A program made the position numbers and the translations under genes. Below, piece after piece: positions 10,276-26,206 of a DNA stretch of 64,000 nucleotides. The DNA is from Hyphomicrobium_A sp963722495 (GTDB lineage Bacteria > Pseudomonadota > Alphaproteobacteria > Rhizobiales > Hyphomicrobiaceae): positions 200,028-264,027 of the forward strand of contig CAVRND010000027.1 in NCBI GenBank assembly GCA_963722495.1. The letters run 5' to 3'. The first letter of the stretch is position 1, and each line of letters begins with the position of its first letter. A model generated the notes under the pieces. That model ran no database searches. It had not been told where the DNA came from and saw only the letters and a list, made by a program, of their open reading frames with translations.

Positions 10276-11599
10276 GTGGCAGCGCGCGTGAGTTTTTGAC
10301 GACATTGCGAGACGCACGCGAGCAACTGGAAAGCTTGCGCCATTACGATCGTGCGCTTGCGGCCTGCGCCGCCGGCTTGGCGCGCATGGAGGGCGTTCTG
10401 GCGCGGCCGCCGCGCGTCGTCATCCTCGGCGAGGTCAACTCGGGAAAGACCTCGGTCGCCGATCTCCTGCTCGGTGTCGGACTGCTGCCTTCCAGCGTCG
10501 TTGCCAACACACGGCTACCGGTTCTCATTCGCTATGCGAAGGCGACGGCGCTCTACGCCGTCGGCAGCGACGCACGTTGGTTGCTCACGGACGAAGATCT
10601 CGACCGGCTACCGGCGGGCAGGGAGTTGAAGGCGCTCGAAATCGGCCTGCCCAGCGAACGTTTGACGGAATTCGAGATTCTCGACACACCGGCGCGGTCG
10701 GATTCCGCCGGCGTGAGCGTCGAAGGCGACATCCGCATTTGGTGCACGGTGGCGACGCGGGCCTGGACGGAGAGCGAGCGCGCCTTCTGGTCCGCGCTCC
10801 CCCCCGCAGCTGGCGTAACGCGCTTCTCGTCGCCACCCACAAGGACGCCCTTGAGGATGCCGGCGACGCGACAAAAATCGAGTGGCGCCTGCGCGCCGCG
10901 GCCGGGAACATGTTCCGCGACATCATGCTGGTGTCGGCGACCGACGCTGCGCAGTCGCGGCGCACCAACGGGCGCCCGTCCGATGCCAGCGCCATCACCC
11001 TGCTCGGACAAGTTCGCGTTTGGGCCGCCGAGATCCGTGAGCGGCGGGCGCGCAAGGCGGAAAGGATCGTGCGGCGGATCGCGCGCCTGACCTTCCATCA
11101 ATTGGCACGCGCCTCGCTGAAGTCGGCTGAGGCCAAGATCCTCAGGGAATGGGAGACTGACCGTGCGCGGCTGCTCGACGGTATGGGCAGTCGGCAGAGC
11201 GACCCCGCCAACGCCATGCGCGAGCTGCTGCGGCGGTTCGCGCAATCCGTGGAGCTGGCCCGCCCCGGCAGCATCGAGCGCCGCAACGGCTGGCCCATCG
11301 CGGTCGATGCCGGGCACGGACGCCTCCTCCGGCCGCCGAAGCTTACGCCGCGCAAGGTGAAGCTGATCGCCGCCGACCTTACTGCGCTGCTGCGTTTAGA
11401 GCTGGCACGATCGGGTTTGCGCGATCCGACCCTCTTTGCCGACTATGTGGCCGCGCGGAAGGTCCTGCTGCCCCTCGCCCGGCTCGATGCCGAATTCGAT
11501 GGCTTGGAGAGCGTGCTGGCATCGGCGCCCGACAACGACGTGCCCAGTGCCGGCGCGTCTTCCGATCAAGTGCTGTTAGCCCTGACACGCGCACGCTGA
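10272..11599 (+). CDS. Dynamin-like GTPase 2, frameshifted
   Basis: A second, smaller GTPase of about 442 residues that begins in the ATGA overlap with GTPase 1. G1 is ILGEVNSGKTSVADLLLGVG near residue 55, a G2-like threonine stands in VVANTRLPVLIRY, G3 is reduced to EILDTPAR (Gly replaced by Ala) and G4 is LLVATHKDAL. A helical basic region follows (VRRIARLTFHQLARASLKSA, and later PRKVKLIAADLTALLRLELA). One break lies in a run of seven C at about 10799-10805, a classic homopolymer error. Bacterial dynamin-like proteins often occur as unequal tandem pairs that act together. The weak G3 suggests that this partner may bind or hydrolyse GTP less well, which is inference. Confidence 0.7.
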
Positions 11600-11640
11600 G
11601 CGCGGTCGGCAGCGCCACGCGTGCGGCGTTAAGTTCGGCG

Positions 11641-11814
11641 TCAACTTTTAGGCTGTTGGCGCGGCGGTTGGGCCGGAACGTCGCGCTCCGACCGCCACAG
11701 GCTCATCACCTTCAGCTTGATCTTCAGCGGCAGCGCGCGCCACGCCGCGCCCGCCGTGAACTCCTCGAAGGTGGCGCGGGGGTCCGCGTCCTTCGCGCTA
11801 TCCTTCCGTTGCAT
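11641..11814 (-). CDS. Small hypothetical protein (57 aa)
   Basis: A short frame on the minus strand starting at ATG 11814 with AGGA five bases upstream. It encodes 57 residues with an acidic/aromatic middle (DPRATFEEFTAGAAWRALPL) and a basic, Pro/Gln-rich tail. No signal peptide, membrane helix or known motif is seen. A longer reading upstream to 12105 looks like random high-G+C composition, so I kept the short form. It is convergent with the second GTPase gene. It may be a real small gene, but the evidence is only the ribosome site and balanced composition. Confidence 0.35.
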   Translation of the reverse strand: MQRKDSAKDADPRATFEEFTAGAAWRALPLKIKLKVMSLWRSERDVPAQPPRQQPKS

Positions 11815-12104
11815 GCCGTCCTGCTGGGTTCGATACTCACGCCTAGGCAACCACCGGTGCTGTAAGAAAGTTCCTGGCGGCGCCGGCGTTTGCGGCCGGG
11901 TGTGATGCGGACGCACAGCTAAAGCGCCGCAACTCCCGTCGGCGCGCTGACCACCAACGTGCATAGGCGTCGCCATCTGCCCGGCGGCCCCGAATGTAAC
12001 CGTCGTTCTCCAACGCTTGTCACGGAGTTGCCATCGAAGGATGAGCCCATCGTTCCGTCCGGCTGCTAGAACAGCGGCTTGGGATGTGCGCACGAGGGGC
12101 CTCA

Positions 12105-13523
12105 ATGTCGAACCTGCCGAGGGTTGTCACGATCATCGCGCTTGGCGTCGTAGGGGCGATGTCCGCGGGCTACTACGCGCTTACGGGCCAGAAGGGCTCC
12201 GACGGCGAGATCGTCATCGCGACGGGCGGGCTGCCGCACTACCAGGAATTGGGCGCTGCCTATCAGAAGGCGCTCGAGCCGTTTGGCGTGAAGATCATCC
12301 TGAAGCCGTCGGCGGAAGGTTTCGCCACGCTCAAAGGATTGGTCGCCGAGAACCCGGCGATCGACGCCGGGTTCGTCAAGGGCGGCCTCGTCGGCAGCAT
12401 GCAAGGGCGCCTCGCCCGCAGCAAAGCGCAGGAGTGGCAGAGCAAGGAACTCGGCAAGCTGCGCTCGGTGGGTCGGCTCTTCTACGAGCCGGTCTGGGTG
12501 TTCGTGCGCACCGACGTGCCGGCCCAGAGCCTGCGCGACCTCAAGGGAAAGCGCGTCCTCACCGGCACCCGCGAGAGCGGCACACGGCGCATCGCCTCGC
12601 AGCTGTTGCGTGCCAACGGCATCGAAGTCTCGAAGGATGACCCCCTCTTCATCGAGGAGGACCTGGCGCCGGATGGCAATCAGCTCGTCGCCGGAAAAGC
12701 CGATGCGGCATTCCTCATCCAGCCGGCCGATGCCGAGCGAATCCAAAGCCTGCTGCACACGCCCGGCATCCGGCTGATGAACTTTGCAACCGAGGCCGAC
12801 GCCTACGCCAATCGCTTTCCGGCGCTGACCAAGGTGATGCTCAACCGCGGCGCCGTCGAATTCGATCCGCTGACCCCGGCCGAGGACATTACGCTGCTGT
12901 CGACCAGCGTTGCGCTGGTGACACGTGCGGACCTCGAGCCGTCGCTGCTGACGCTGCTGTCGTTTGCGGTGATGAACAATCCGCGCTCCGCCTTCGATAA
13001 AGCGGGCGACCCGGTGCTGTTCTTCCGCCCCGGCACCTTCCCGCACATCAGCGACCCCGAGTACAGGGTCGCCGAGGAAACTCGCCAGCTCTTCAAGACC
13101 GGTGAGCTGCCCATCGCGTTGCGCTCCATCGCGCCTGCCGTGCACGAGGCAGGGTTCCCGTATTCTGTCACCGGCTTCATCGCCGATCACGGCGCCCAGA
13201 CCGTGCTGTTGCTGATCCCGTCGCTGGTGATCCTCTTGCCGATGCTGAGGATCATACCAAGCGTCTACTCGTGGTCGGTGCGCCGGCGGTTGCTCTACTG
13301 GTACCGCCATCTCAAGGCGCTAGAGAAAAACCTCGACCATCCGGCGCAACAGGGCGAACTATCCGCCTTTCAGGCGGAGATCGAACGTATCGACGCAGGC
13401 GTGCGGCGCATCCGCTATCCGCTCAACTTCTCGGATCAATTCTATCATCTGCGGCTGCACATCGAACTCGTGCGCCAGAGGCTATTTCAGAAGCCGCAGG
13501 TCGTGCGCATAGCCGCTGAGTAG
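12105..13523 (+). CDS. TAXI-family TRAP transporter solute-binding protein, orphan
   Basis: A 472-residue protein with an N-terminal hydrophobic anchor (VVTIIALGVVGAMSAGYYAL) and a NMT1/TAXI-like periplasmic domain that begins EIVIATGGLPHYQELGAAY and contains SVGRLFYEPVWVFVR and GKRVLTGTRESGTRRIASQL. TAXI proteins normally bind small organic acids and deliver them to a TRAP permease. Here a second strong transmembrane helix (VLLLIPSLVILLPMLRII) and a cytoplasmic, basic, coiled tail follow the binding domain, so the domain would be tethered on both ends. No TRAP permease gene is nearby. A sensing role, or use of a distant permease, is possible. I chose ATG 12105, with GAGG at the right distance. 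The gene is intact. Confidence 0.82.
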   Translation: MSNLPRVVTIIALGVVGAMSAGYYALTGQKGSDGEIVIATGGLPHYQELGAAYQKALEPFGVKIILKPSAEGFATLKGLVAENPAIDAGFVKGGLVGSMQGRLARSKAQEWQSKELGKLRSVGRLFYEPVWVFVRTDVPAQSLRDLKGKRVLTGTRESGTRRIASQLLRANGIEVSKDDPLFIEEDLAPDGNQLVAGKADAAFLIQPADAERIQSLLHTPGIRLMNFATEADAYANRFPALTKVMLNRGAVEFDPLTPAEDITLLSTSVALVTRADLEPSLLTLLSFAVMNNPRSAFDKAGDPVLFFRPGTFPHISDPEYRVAEETRQLFKTGELPIALRSIAPAVHEAGFPYSVTGFIADHGAQTVLLLIPSLVILLPMLRIIPSVYSWSVRRRLLYWYRHLKALEKNLDHPAQQGELSAFQAEIERIDAGVRRIRYPLNFSDQFYHLRLHIELVRQRLFQKPQVVRIAAE

Positions 13524-13536
13524 AGCGCGAAGGCGG

Positions 13537-16500
13537 TCAAGGGGCGGGGACGTCCGATGTCTTCGGGGCCACCAACGCATCGGCGTCGCTTTGCCCGAAC
13601 TTGCCGAACTGCAAGGCGAGTGTCGGCAACACCAGCAGGTTGAGCGCCATCGACGTGGCGAGCCCGCCGACGATGACGAGCGCCATCGGACCCTCGATCT
13701 CGCGCCCCGGCTCATTCATGCCGACGGCCAGCGGCAACAGGCCGAGCGCTGTCACGATCGACGTCATGAGGATCGGCGCCAGACGGTCGCCGGCGCCGGC
13801 GATAGCCGCTTGCGGCCCCCACGGCGTGCCGTCGACGCCGACCATGTGCTCGTAGTGCGAGATCATCATGATCGAGTTGCGCAGCGTGATGCCGAACAGC
13901 GTGACGAAGCCGACCATCGAGCCGAGCGTCAGCACGCCGCCGGTGGCGAACACGGCTAGCACGCCGCCAACCATGGCGAAGGGCATGTTGGCGAGCACCA
14001 GCAGAACGTTGCGCGGGCTCCCGGTCACGACGATGAGCAGGATCAGGATGCCGAGCCCGGCGACGAGCGAGTTCATGACAGGTCGCGCTGCGCCTGGGCT
14101 TGGGCCTGCGCCGAGCCGGCGAACTCGAGATGCACGCCGGAAGGGAGCTGCAACTTCTTGTTCAGCGTCTCCTCGGCCTCGGCGACGAACGAGCTGACAT
14201 CGCGTCCGATGACGTTGGAGGTCACGGCCTGCAGGCGTTGGCCGCCGAGATGGTCGACCTGATAGCGCCCGGCCGTCTGGAACACGTCGGCGATCTGCTT
14301 CAGCAGCACGAAGTTGCCGGCGCGCGTGCGCAAGCGGAAGATTGGCGACGTTGGCGACGTTCTCGCGGCTTTCCTTGTCGAGGATGGCGATGACGTTGAA
14401 GACGCGGCTGCCTTCGTAGGTCTGCCCGACGATGTCGCCCTGGTAGGCGGTGCGCAGCACGTTCAGCACCTCGACCGTATCGAGGCCCCAGCGTTCGAGG
14501 TCGGCCTTGCGCGGGCGGATGGTGAGCTGCGGCAGGCCGGGCGGCGACTGCAGCTGCACTTCCGTGGCGCCTTCGATTCCGTTCAGCTCCTGCGCCACCT
14601 CCTTCGCCGTGGCGTCGAGCTCGTTGAGGTCGTTGCCGTAGATGTTGACGATGACCGAGGCGGTGTAGCCGGACAGGGATTCCTCGACGCGCTCGGTGAG
14701 AAACGGCTTCAGCGCGAAGTTGACGCCCGGGAAGCCGGCCAGCACCTTGCGCATCTCGATTTGCGCCTCCTCGGACTGCGCGCCGGAGAGCCCGCGCGTC
14801 AGGTCGACCTCGAACTCGCTGTAGTGCGTGCCCCAGGTATCGTCGGCCTGCTCGGCGCGGCCGATGCGCTGCGAGACGACGCTGACGAACGGCAATTTGA
14901 GCAGCGCCTCGGTGACGAGCGTGCCGATGCGCTGGGACTCGGCGATCGAGGTGCCGGGCACGGCCGCCATATGCAGCGTGAAGTGGCCTTCCTTCAGCTC
15001 GGGCAGGAATCCGGCGCCGAAGAACGGGACCGCCGAACAGCCGACGACGGTGAACAGGAAGGCGGCAGCTAATGTCGTACGCGGGTGCGCGACGATCTTC
15101 GTCAGCATGCGTCTCGTAATGGCCGCGCAGCCAGCGCGTGACCGGCGGGTCGGCCGCTGCCCGATCGTCCGCGGCGGTCGGGTTCTTCGGGAAGAGCAGC
15201 ATGCATAGCGCCGGCGTGACGATCATCGCCACGGCGAGCGAGGCGAGGATGGCGAGCACGTAGGCGAGGCCGAGCGGGGCGAAGAAGCGCCCGGCGAGCC
15301 CCGGCAGCATGACGACCGGCAAAAACACGAGAATGACGGCGAAGGTCGCGTAGACGACGGAGCCGCGCACCTCGAGCGAGGCGTCGACGATAACCTGGCC
15401 GATGGGAAGCGGATTGGCGCTGCGACGGTTCTCGCGCAGGCGCCGGGAGATGTTCTCGACGTCGATGACGGCGTCGTCGACCACCTCGCCGATGGCGATG
15501 GCAAGGCCGCCGAGCGTCATTGCGTTGAGCGTTGCGCCGAGCGCATTCAGAACGACGACCGCTGCCAGCAGCGACAGCGGGATGGCGACCGATGAGATGG
15601 TTGCCGTCCGCAGGTCGTAGAGGAAAAGGAACAGCACGACGACGACGAGCACGCCGCCGAGCAGCAGCGACTGCTGCACGTTGCGAGTCGAGATGGCGAT
15701 GAAGTCGGCTGGCCGGAACAGGTCGGCGCGCATCTCGACGCCTTCCTTTTCGATCGACGGCCGCAAGTTCGCCAGCACCCGCTCGATGCCCTCGGTAACG
15801 TCGATGGTGTTGGCGCCGAGCTGGCCGGACACGAGCAACACGACGCCCGGCTTGCCCATGATGGTGGCGCCGCCGATTGGCGGCTCGGGCGCGTTGAGGA
15901 CGTCGGCCACATCCTTTAGCAGAACGCTCGAGCCGTTGGCGCTCGTCACCACCGTGCGCGCGATGTCGGCCGGGTCGATCGACTGGCCTTCGGACTGGAA
16001 GACGATGCGCTGGTTGGCGGTCTCGATGAAGCCGGCGCCGGTGATGGCGGTGGCCTTGCGCGCCGCGGCCAGCACGTCCTCCATCGATAGGCTGAAGCGC
16101 AACAGCTGGTCGGGGCGGATCTGGATTTGCAGCGAGCGGATGTCGCTGCCGAACACGGCGACCTTGGCGACGCCCGGCACGGCGAGCAGGCGCTGGCGCA
16201 GCGTCCAGTCGGCGATGGTGCGCATATCCATCAGCGATCGCGTCTGCGACGTCAGTCCGAGGACCAGCACAGTGCTCGATGAGGAGGTCAGCGGGGTAAT
16301 GGTGGGCGGCGGGATGTTGGCCGGCAGCTCCTGGGCCGCTTCCGCCAGTCGCTCGGAAACCACTTGGCGATCGCGGTAGATATCTGTGTGGGCCTGGAAG
16401 ATGATGGTGATGACCGACAGGCCCTGGATCGACACCGAGCGAAGAGTTTCCACGCCCGGCACGCCGTTGACGGCGTTCTCGATCGGTTGCGTGACCAGCA

Positions 16501-16726
16501 CTTCGACCTGCTCAGCCGTCAGCCCCGGCGCCTCCGCCTGGATGCCAACCTGCGGCGGTGCGAACTCGGGAAAAACATCGTACTTCGCCTGCATGAGCGA
16601 GATGGCGCCGTAGCCGAGCAGCAGGAATGCGAGCGCTACGACGACGCCACGGAAGCGGACGGCAAAGCGGATGACGGCGGCCTGAATGCCGCGGTGCGCA
16701 TCGGGCACGTCTTGCGGCGGCGGCAT
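13537..16726 (-). CDS. RND efflux permease (CzcA/CusA-like), frameshifted
   Basis: An inner-membrane proton-driven efflux pump of about 1060 residues. It begins at ATG 16726, sharing one base with the adaptor stop (TGATG). The N-terminus has a first helix (VVVALAFLLLGYGAISLMQA) and DVFPEFAPPQVGIQAEAPGL; later come EQVEVLVTQPIENAVNGVPG, the charged TM4 motif VVDDAVIDVENISRR, and a C-terminal half beginning LTKIVAHPRTTLAAAFLFTV. The C-terminal TM bundle has SMVGFVTLFGITLRNSIMMI. Breaks are near 15110, 14340 and 14080. The family resembles heavy-metal RND pumps in organisation, but the substrate cannot be fixed from sequence. It is convergent with the TAXI gene, with only 13 bp between stops. 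Confidence 0.85.
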
Positions 16727-17809
16727 CAATCGTCTCCGCCGACCTGGATTTGCGAGCGAAACTCCTCCGACAAGAGGAGCTGCGCCCCGGTAGTGACGAT
16801 GCTGCTCGCCCGCGTTGAACAGGTTCGCCGGAACGACGAATCCGGCTTCCTTCTCGGCCGGCATGTCGGTTGGAATCTCGTGCCGGCTGAAGCTGTCCTC
16901 AGTGAGCCGGCGGTAAACCCAGGCGCGGCCCGCCCACCAGACCACCGCTGCGGGGGGCACGATCACGCCGTCAACAGGAGCGCCATTGGCGAGAAATGCG
17001 CGGACGTTCATTCCCGGCAGCACGCCGCTGCTGGCGCCGGCGGCGTAAAAAAAGCTAATGCCTTGGATGCGCGGATCTGCACGCGTGGCAGGCGAGATAT
17101 ACCTCACCTCGGCGCGCCGCGAGCTGCCCGCGACCTCGACGGAGGCCTCGTTGGGAACTTGATCGAGGTGGACGCCCGGCGGCAGTGTAATCTGCAGCAG
17201 GAACTCGGTGCGCTCGATCAGCCGCGTGATCAATCCGCCGTCGACCACCATCGAATTGCCGATGACCGGTCCCCACTCCTGCATGGCGGTGGCGCGCAAT
17301 GTGCGCACCATCGACTGCGCAGCCTCGACGGCAGCCCGGTCCGCGATCACCGCGGCTTCGGTCGTCTGCACCTGCACGAGATTGCCGATGCTCTTGGCAT
17401 AGAGAGCTTGCGCACGCGTGAAGGCCGGCTGCGAGGCGGCGAGCCTGGCGCGCGCCGTGTTGAGCTGCGAGACGGCGGCGACGTAGTTCGTGTTGAGCGT
17501 GGTCAGCGTGGCAAGGTCAAGGACGGCGCCGTAAGCGCGGACCTGGTCTTGATACTTGGCCGGGTGCAGATCCACCATCTGCAGCCCGATCGCGTGCTGC
17601 GCTTCTTCGTCGAGGGTGATGATGGGCTCGCCCCGCTCGGGCATTTTCACGCGCAGCGGCGGCTTGATTGGCTCTTCGCGCTCGGCTTCCTGCGCGGCCT
17701 CCTCGCGCCCTTCGACGAAACCGCCGACGACCACGGCGGTGACGCCGCAGACTAACGCAACGCCGACGAGAGCCAGCAATAGGCTCCGCCCCTTGGGTAC
17801 AGACTTCAT
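16726..17809 (-). CDS. RND periplasmic adaptor (HlyD/CusB-like), frameshifted
   Basis: A membrane-fusion protein of about 360 residues that links the RND pump to an outer-membrane channel. An N-terminal anchor (LLLALVGVALVCGVTAVVVG) is followed by a charged linker (EEAAQEAEREEPIKPPL), a coiled-coil hairpin (TARARLAASQPAFTRAQALY) and a beta-barrel domain with GVLPGMNVRAFLANG and VDGVIVPPAAVVWW. An extra C near 16808 shifts the frame after NAGEQ. Restoring it gives a normal end that closes with QIQVGGDD and a stop overlapping the permease ATG. Without that correction the adaptor and the permease appear falsely fused. The ATG at 17809 is preferred over an upstream TTG at 17857. No outer-membrane factor gene is adjacent. 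Confidence 0.8.
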
Positions 17810-17860
17810 GCCACGCTCTAGTCCGGCCCCATTGCGGGGCTCTGTTTGTGGACGCAACTA

Positions 17861-17872
17861 AGTAACGTTATT
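17861..17872. promoter_or_regulatory. Imperfect palindrome upstream of the RND operon
   Basis: AGTAACGTTATT is an 8-bp perfect core (TAACGTTA) with one mismatch in the outer positions. It stands about 50 bp upstream of the adaptor start codon. TetR-type regulators of efflux operons bind sites of this kind. No regulator gene is adjacent, so this is only a candidate operator. Confidence 0.3.
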
Positions 17873-17965
17873 GCTGGGATGGCAAGCGCTTATCGGCAGC
17901 GCGCCGCGTTCGGGCGAGCCGTGTTGCATAGAGGTTAAGGGGCTGCCGCTGACGGTTGGCTGACG

Positions 17966-19711
17966 TCAGACTTCTTCGGCTTCTTGCGGCACGGTGAAGC
18001 CGCCTTCGGCGACCATGCGCGAGAATACTCCGGTGCCGCGGGCAAGGGCCTCGAAGCGGCCGCGCTCGACGATGCGTCCATTGTCGAAGACCAGGATCTC
18101 GTCCGCGTCGGCGACGGTCGAAAGGCGGTGGGCGATGATGAAGGTCGTGCGTCCCTCGCGCAGCCGGTCGAGCGCCCGCTTGATGCGCGCCTCGGTCGAG
18201 GCGTCGAGCGCGCTCGTTGCCTCATCGAGAATCAGGATCGGCGCATCCTTGAGGATGGCGCGGGCGACGGCGATGCGCTGGCGTTCTCCGCCCGACAGCG
18301 AGGCGCCGCGCTCGCCGATGACGAAGTCGTAGCCGCCGGGTTTGCGCGAGATGAAATCGTGCGCTTCGGCGAGGCGCGCGGCCTGCTCGACTTCCGCGAG
18401 GGTCGCGCCGGGGCGGCCGATGGCGATGTTGTCGCCGATAGACCGGTTGAATAGGCCCGCGTCCTGGAAGACGACGGCGATCGAGTGGCGAAGGGAGGCG
18501 AGCGTCACGTCGGCGATGTCGTGTCCGTCGACGAAAACCTGCCCCTTGTCCGGCACGCGCAGCCTTTGCAGCAGGGACAGCGTCGTCGTCTTGCCGGATC
18601 CGGTGGGGCCGACCAGCGCCACCGTGCGGCCCGGTTTGGCTTCGAACGTGAGATCGAAGATGCCTTGGGCGGTTCCGGGAAACTGGAAGCTGACGTCGGC
18701 GTAGCGGACGGCGCCTTTGACTGCTGGCAGCGCTTGTGCGTCCGGCTTCTCGACGACGGCCTCGGACTCATCGATGAGATCGAAGTAGCCCTGGAGCAGC
18801 GGCGCGCGGCGATGGATGGCGGTGACGAAGCCAGTCACTTGATCGAGCTTGCCGATGAGCAGGCCGGCGAAGGCGACAAAGGAGACGATCTCGCCGACAG
18901 TCAGCTCGCCGCGGCCCGCGAGCACTGCGCCTGTCGCCAGCACGGCGACCATGGTGATGGTGGCGGCTGAACGCTGCAGCACGGTGAGGAGGCCCCACCA
19001 GGTGAGCACGGGATACTGTGCGGCCAGCAAATCGCTCATCACCGTGCGCATCGCATCGGATTCCAGCTTCAGCCGCGTGAAGCTCTGCACCACCGTGACG
19101 TTGGAAATGACGTCGCCGACGCGGCCGTAGACGGCGGAATTGTAGCGCTCGACGTTGGCCTGCCCGCTGCGAGTCTTGCGCATGACGACGGCGTTCATGA
19201 CGACATAGGCGGCGGCGAGCAGCCCAAGGATGCCCGCCATGCGCGCGTCCATGCTGATCGCGGTCGGCACCAGCAGCACGATGCCAACGAGCGCGGTGAG
19301 TTGTTCGCGCATGGCCCCGAGCCACAGCCAGAACAATCCGTCGGTGCCCTGCAGGATCGAGCGGACGACGGCGCCGGACCCGCGCTCGGCGTGATAGCCG
19401 GCGGGGAGCGTCATGGCGCGCTCGAAGGCGTCGGCCATGGCGGCGAGATGGCGGCGGTGGGCGAGCCGATCGGCGAAGACCGCGACGCCGGCCCCGGCCA
19501 GAATCCCAAACAGGCCCAGAAAAGCCCAGAGGGCGATATAGGGAAAGGCCGCCTCGCCGCGCGACAGCGTATCGACGACCCGGCCAAAGAGGATAGGCTC
19601 GGCCAGCTGAATAATGCCGATGGTCACGGAGGCGAGCGCCAGGACGCTTGCCAAGCCCCGCTCGGCCGCCAGCATGCCGAGCGCGCGTCTATAAAGCCGG
19701 AAGAGATCCAT
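17966..19711 (-). CDS. ndvA: Cyclic beta-glucan exporter, NdvA/ChvA-like ABC transporter
   Basis: A 581-residue half-transporter with an N-terminal six-helix membrane domain and a C-terminal ATPase. Walker A is LVGPTGSGKTTTLSLLQRL near residue 370, the signature is GASLSGGERQRIAVARAIL and Walker B is PILILDEATSALDA, followed by the H-loop in FIIAHRLST. The membrane part (LYRRALGMLAAERGL, then IQLAEPILFGRVVDTLSRG) resembles NdvA/ChvA, which exports cyclic beta-1,2-glucan to the periplasm for osmoprotection and host interaction in rhizobia. The synthase NdvB is not in this window. It is intact and upstream of, and co-directional with, the RND operon (156 bp gap). A general lipid or drug exporter is the alternative. 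Confidence 0.8.
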   Translation of the reverse strand: MDLFRLYRRALGMLAAERGLASVLALASVTIGIIQLAEPILFGRVVDTLSRGEAAFPYIALWAFLGLFGILAGAGVAVFADRLAHRRHLAAMADAFERAMTLPAGYHAERGSGAVVRSILQGTDGLFWLWLGAMREQLTALVGIVLLVPTAISMDARMAGILGLLAAAYVVMNAVVMRKTRSGQANVERYNSAVYGRVGDVISNVTVVQSFTRLKLESDAMRTVMSDLLAAQYPVLTWWGLLTVLQRSAATITMVAVLATGAVLAGRGELTVGEIVSFVAFAGLLIGKLDQVTGFVTAIHRRAPLLQGYFDLIDESEAVVEKPDAQALPAVKGAVRYADVSFQFPGTAQGIFDLTFEAKPGRTVALVGPTGSGKTTTLSLLQRLRVPDKGQVFVDGHDIADVTLASLRHSIAVVFQDAGLFNRSIGDNIAIGRPGATLAEVEQAARLAEAHDFISRKPGGYDFVIGERGASLSGGERQRIAVARAILKDAPILILDEATSALDASTEARIKRALDRLREGRTTFIIAHRLSTVADADEILVFDNGRIVERGRFEALARGTGVFSRMVAEGGFTVPQEAEEV

Positions 19712-19888
19712 GGCCCCGCTTTTCGTCTCCGGCCGCCAGACTAGTGCCTTGCTTGGGCTGGTATAGTCGCATCAACCATCATTTTTCTTAACCCGTGGAA
19801 CGGATCGAGGTCACGCCCGTTTTGGTGCCGGGTGAGTGGGCGTTCTTCGGCGCCAAGCCCGATCCGCCGTTGCTCTGGGAGGGGCTCA

Positions 19889-26189
<6,301 letters not shown>

Positions 26190-26206
26190 GGCTGGCGGGG
26201 GTGAGC

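Noticed and set aside
13537..17857. Apparent fusion of the RND adaptor and permease in one long open frame
   Set aside because: An extra C near 16808 shifts the adaptor into the permease frame. Repair gives a normal adaptor end and a TGATG stop/start overlap at 16724-16728.
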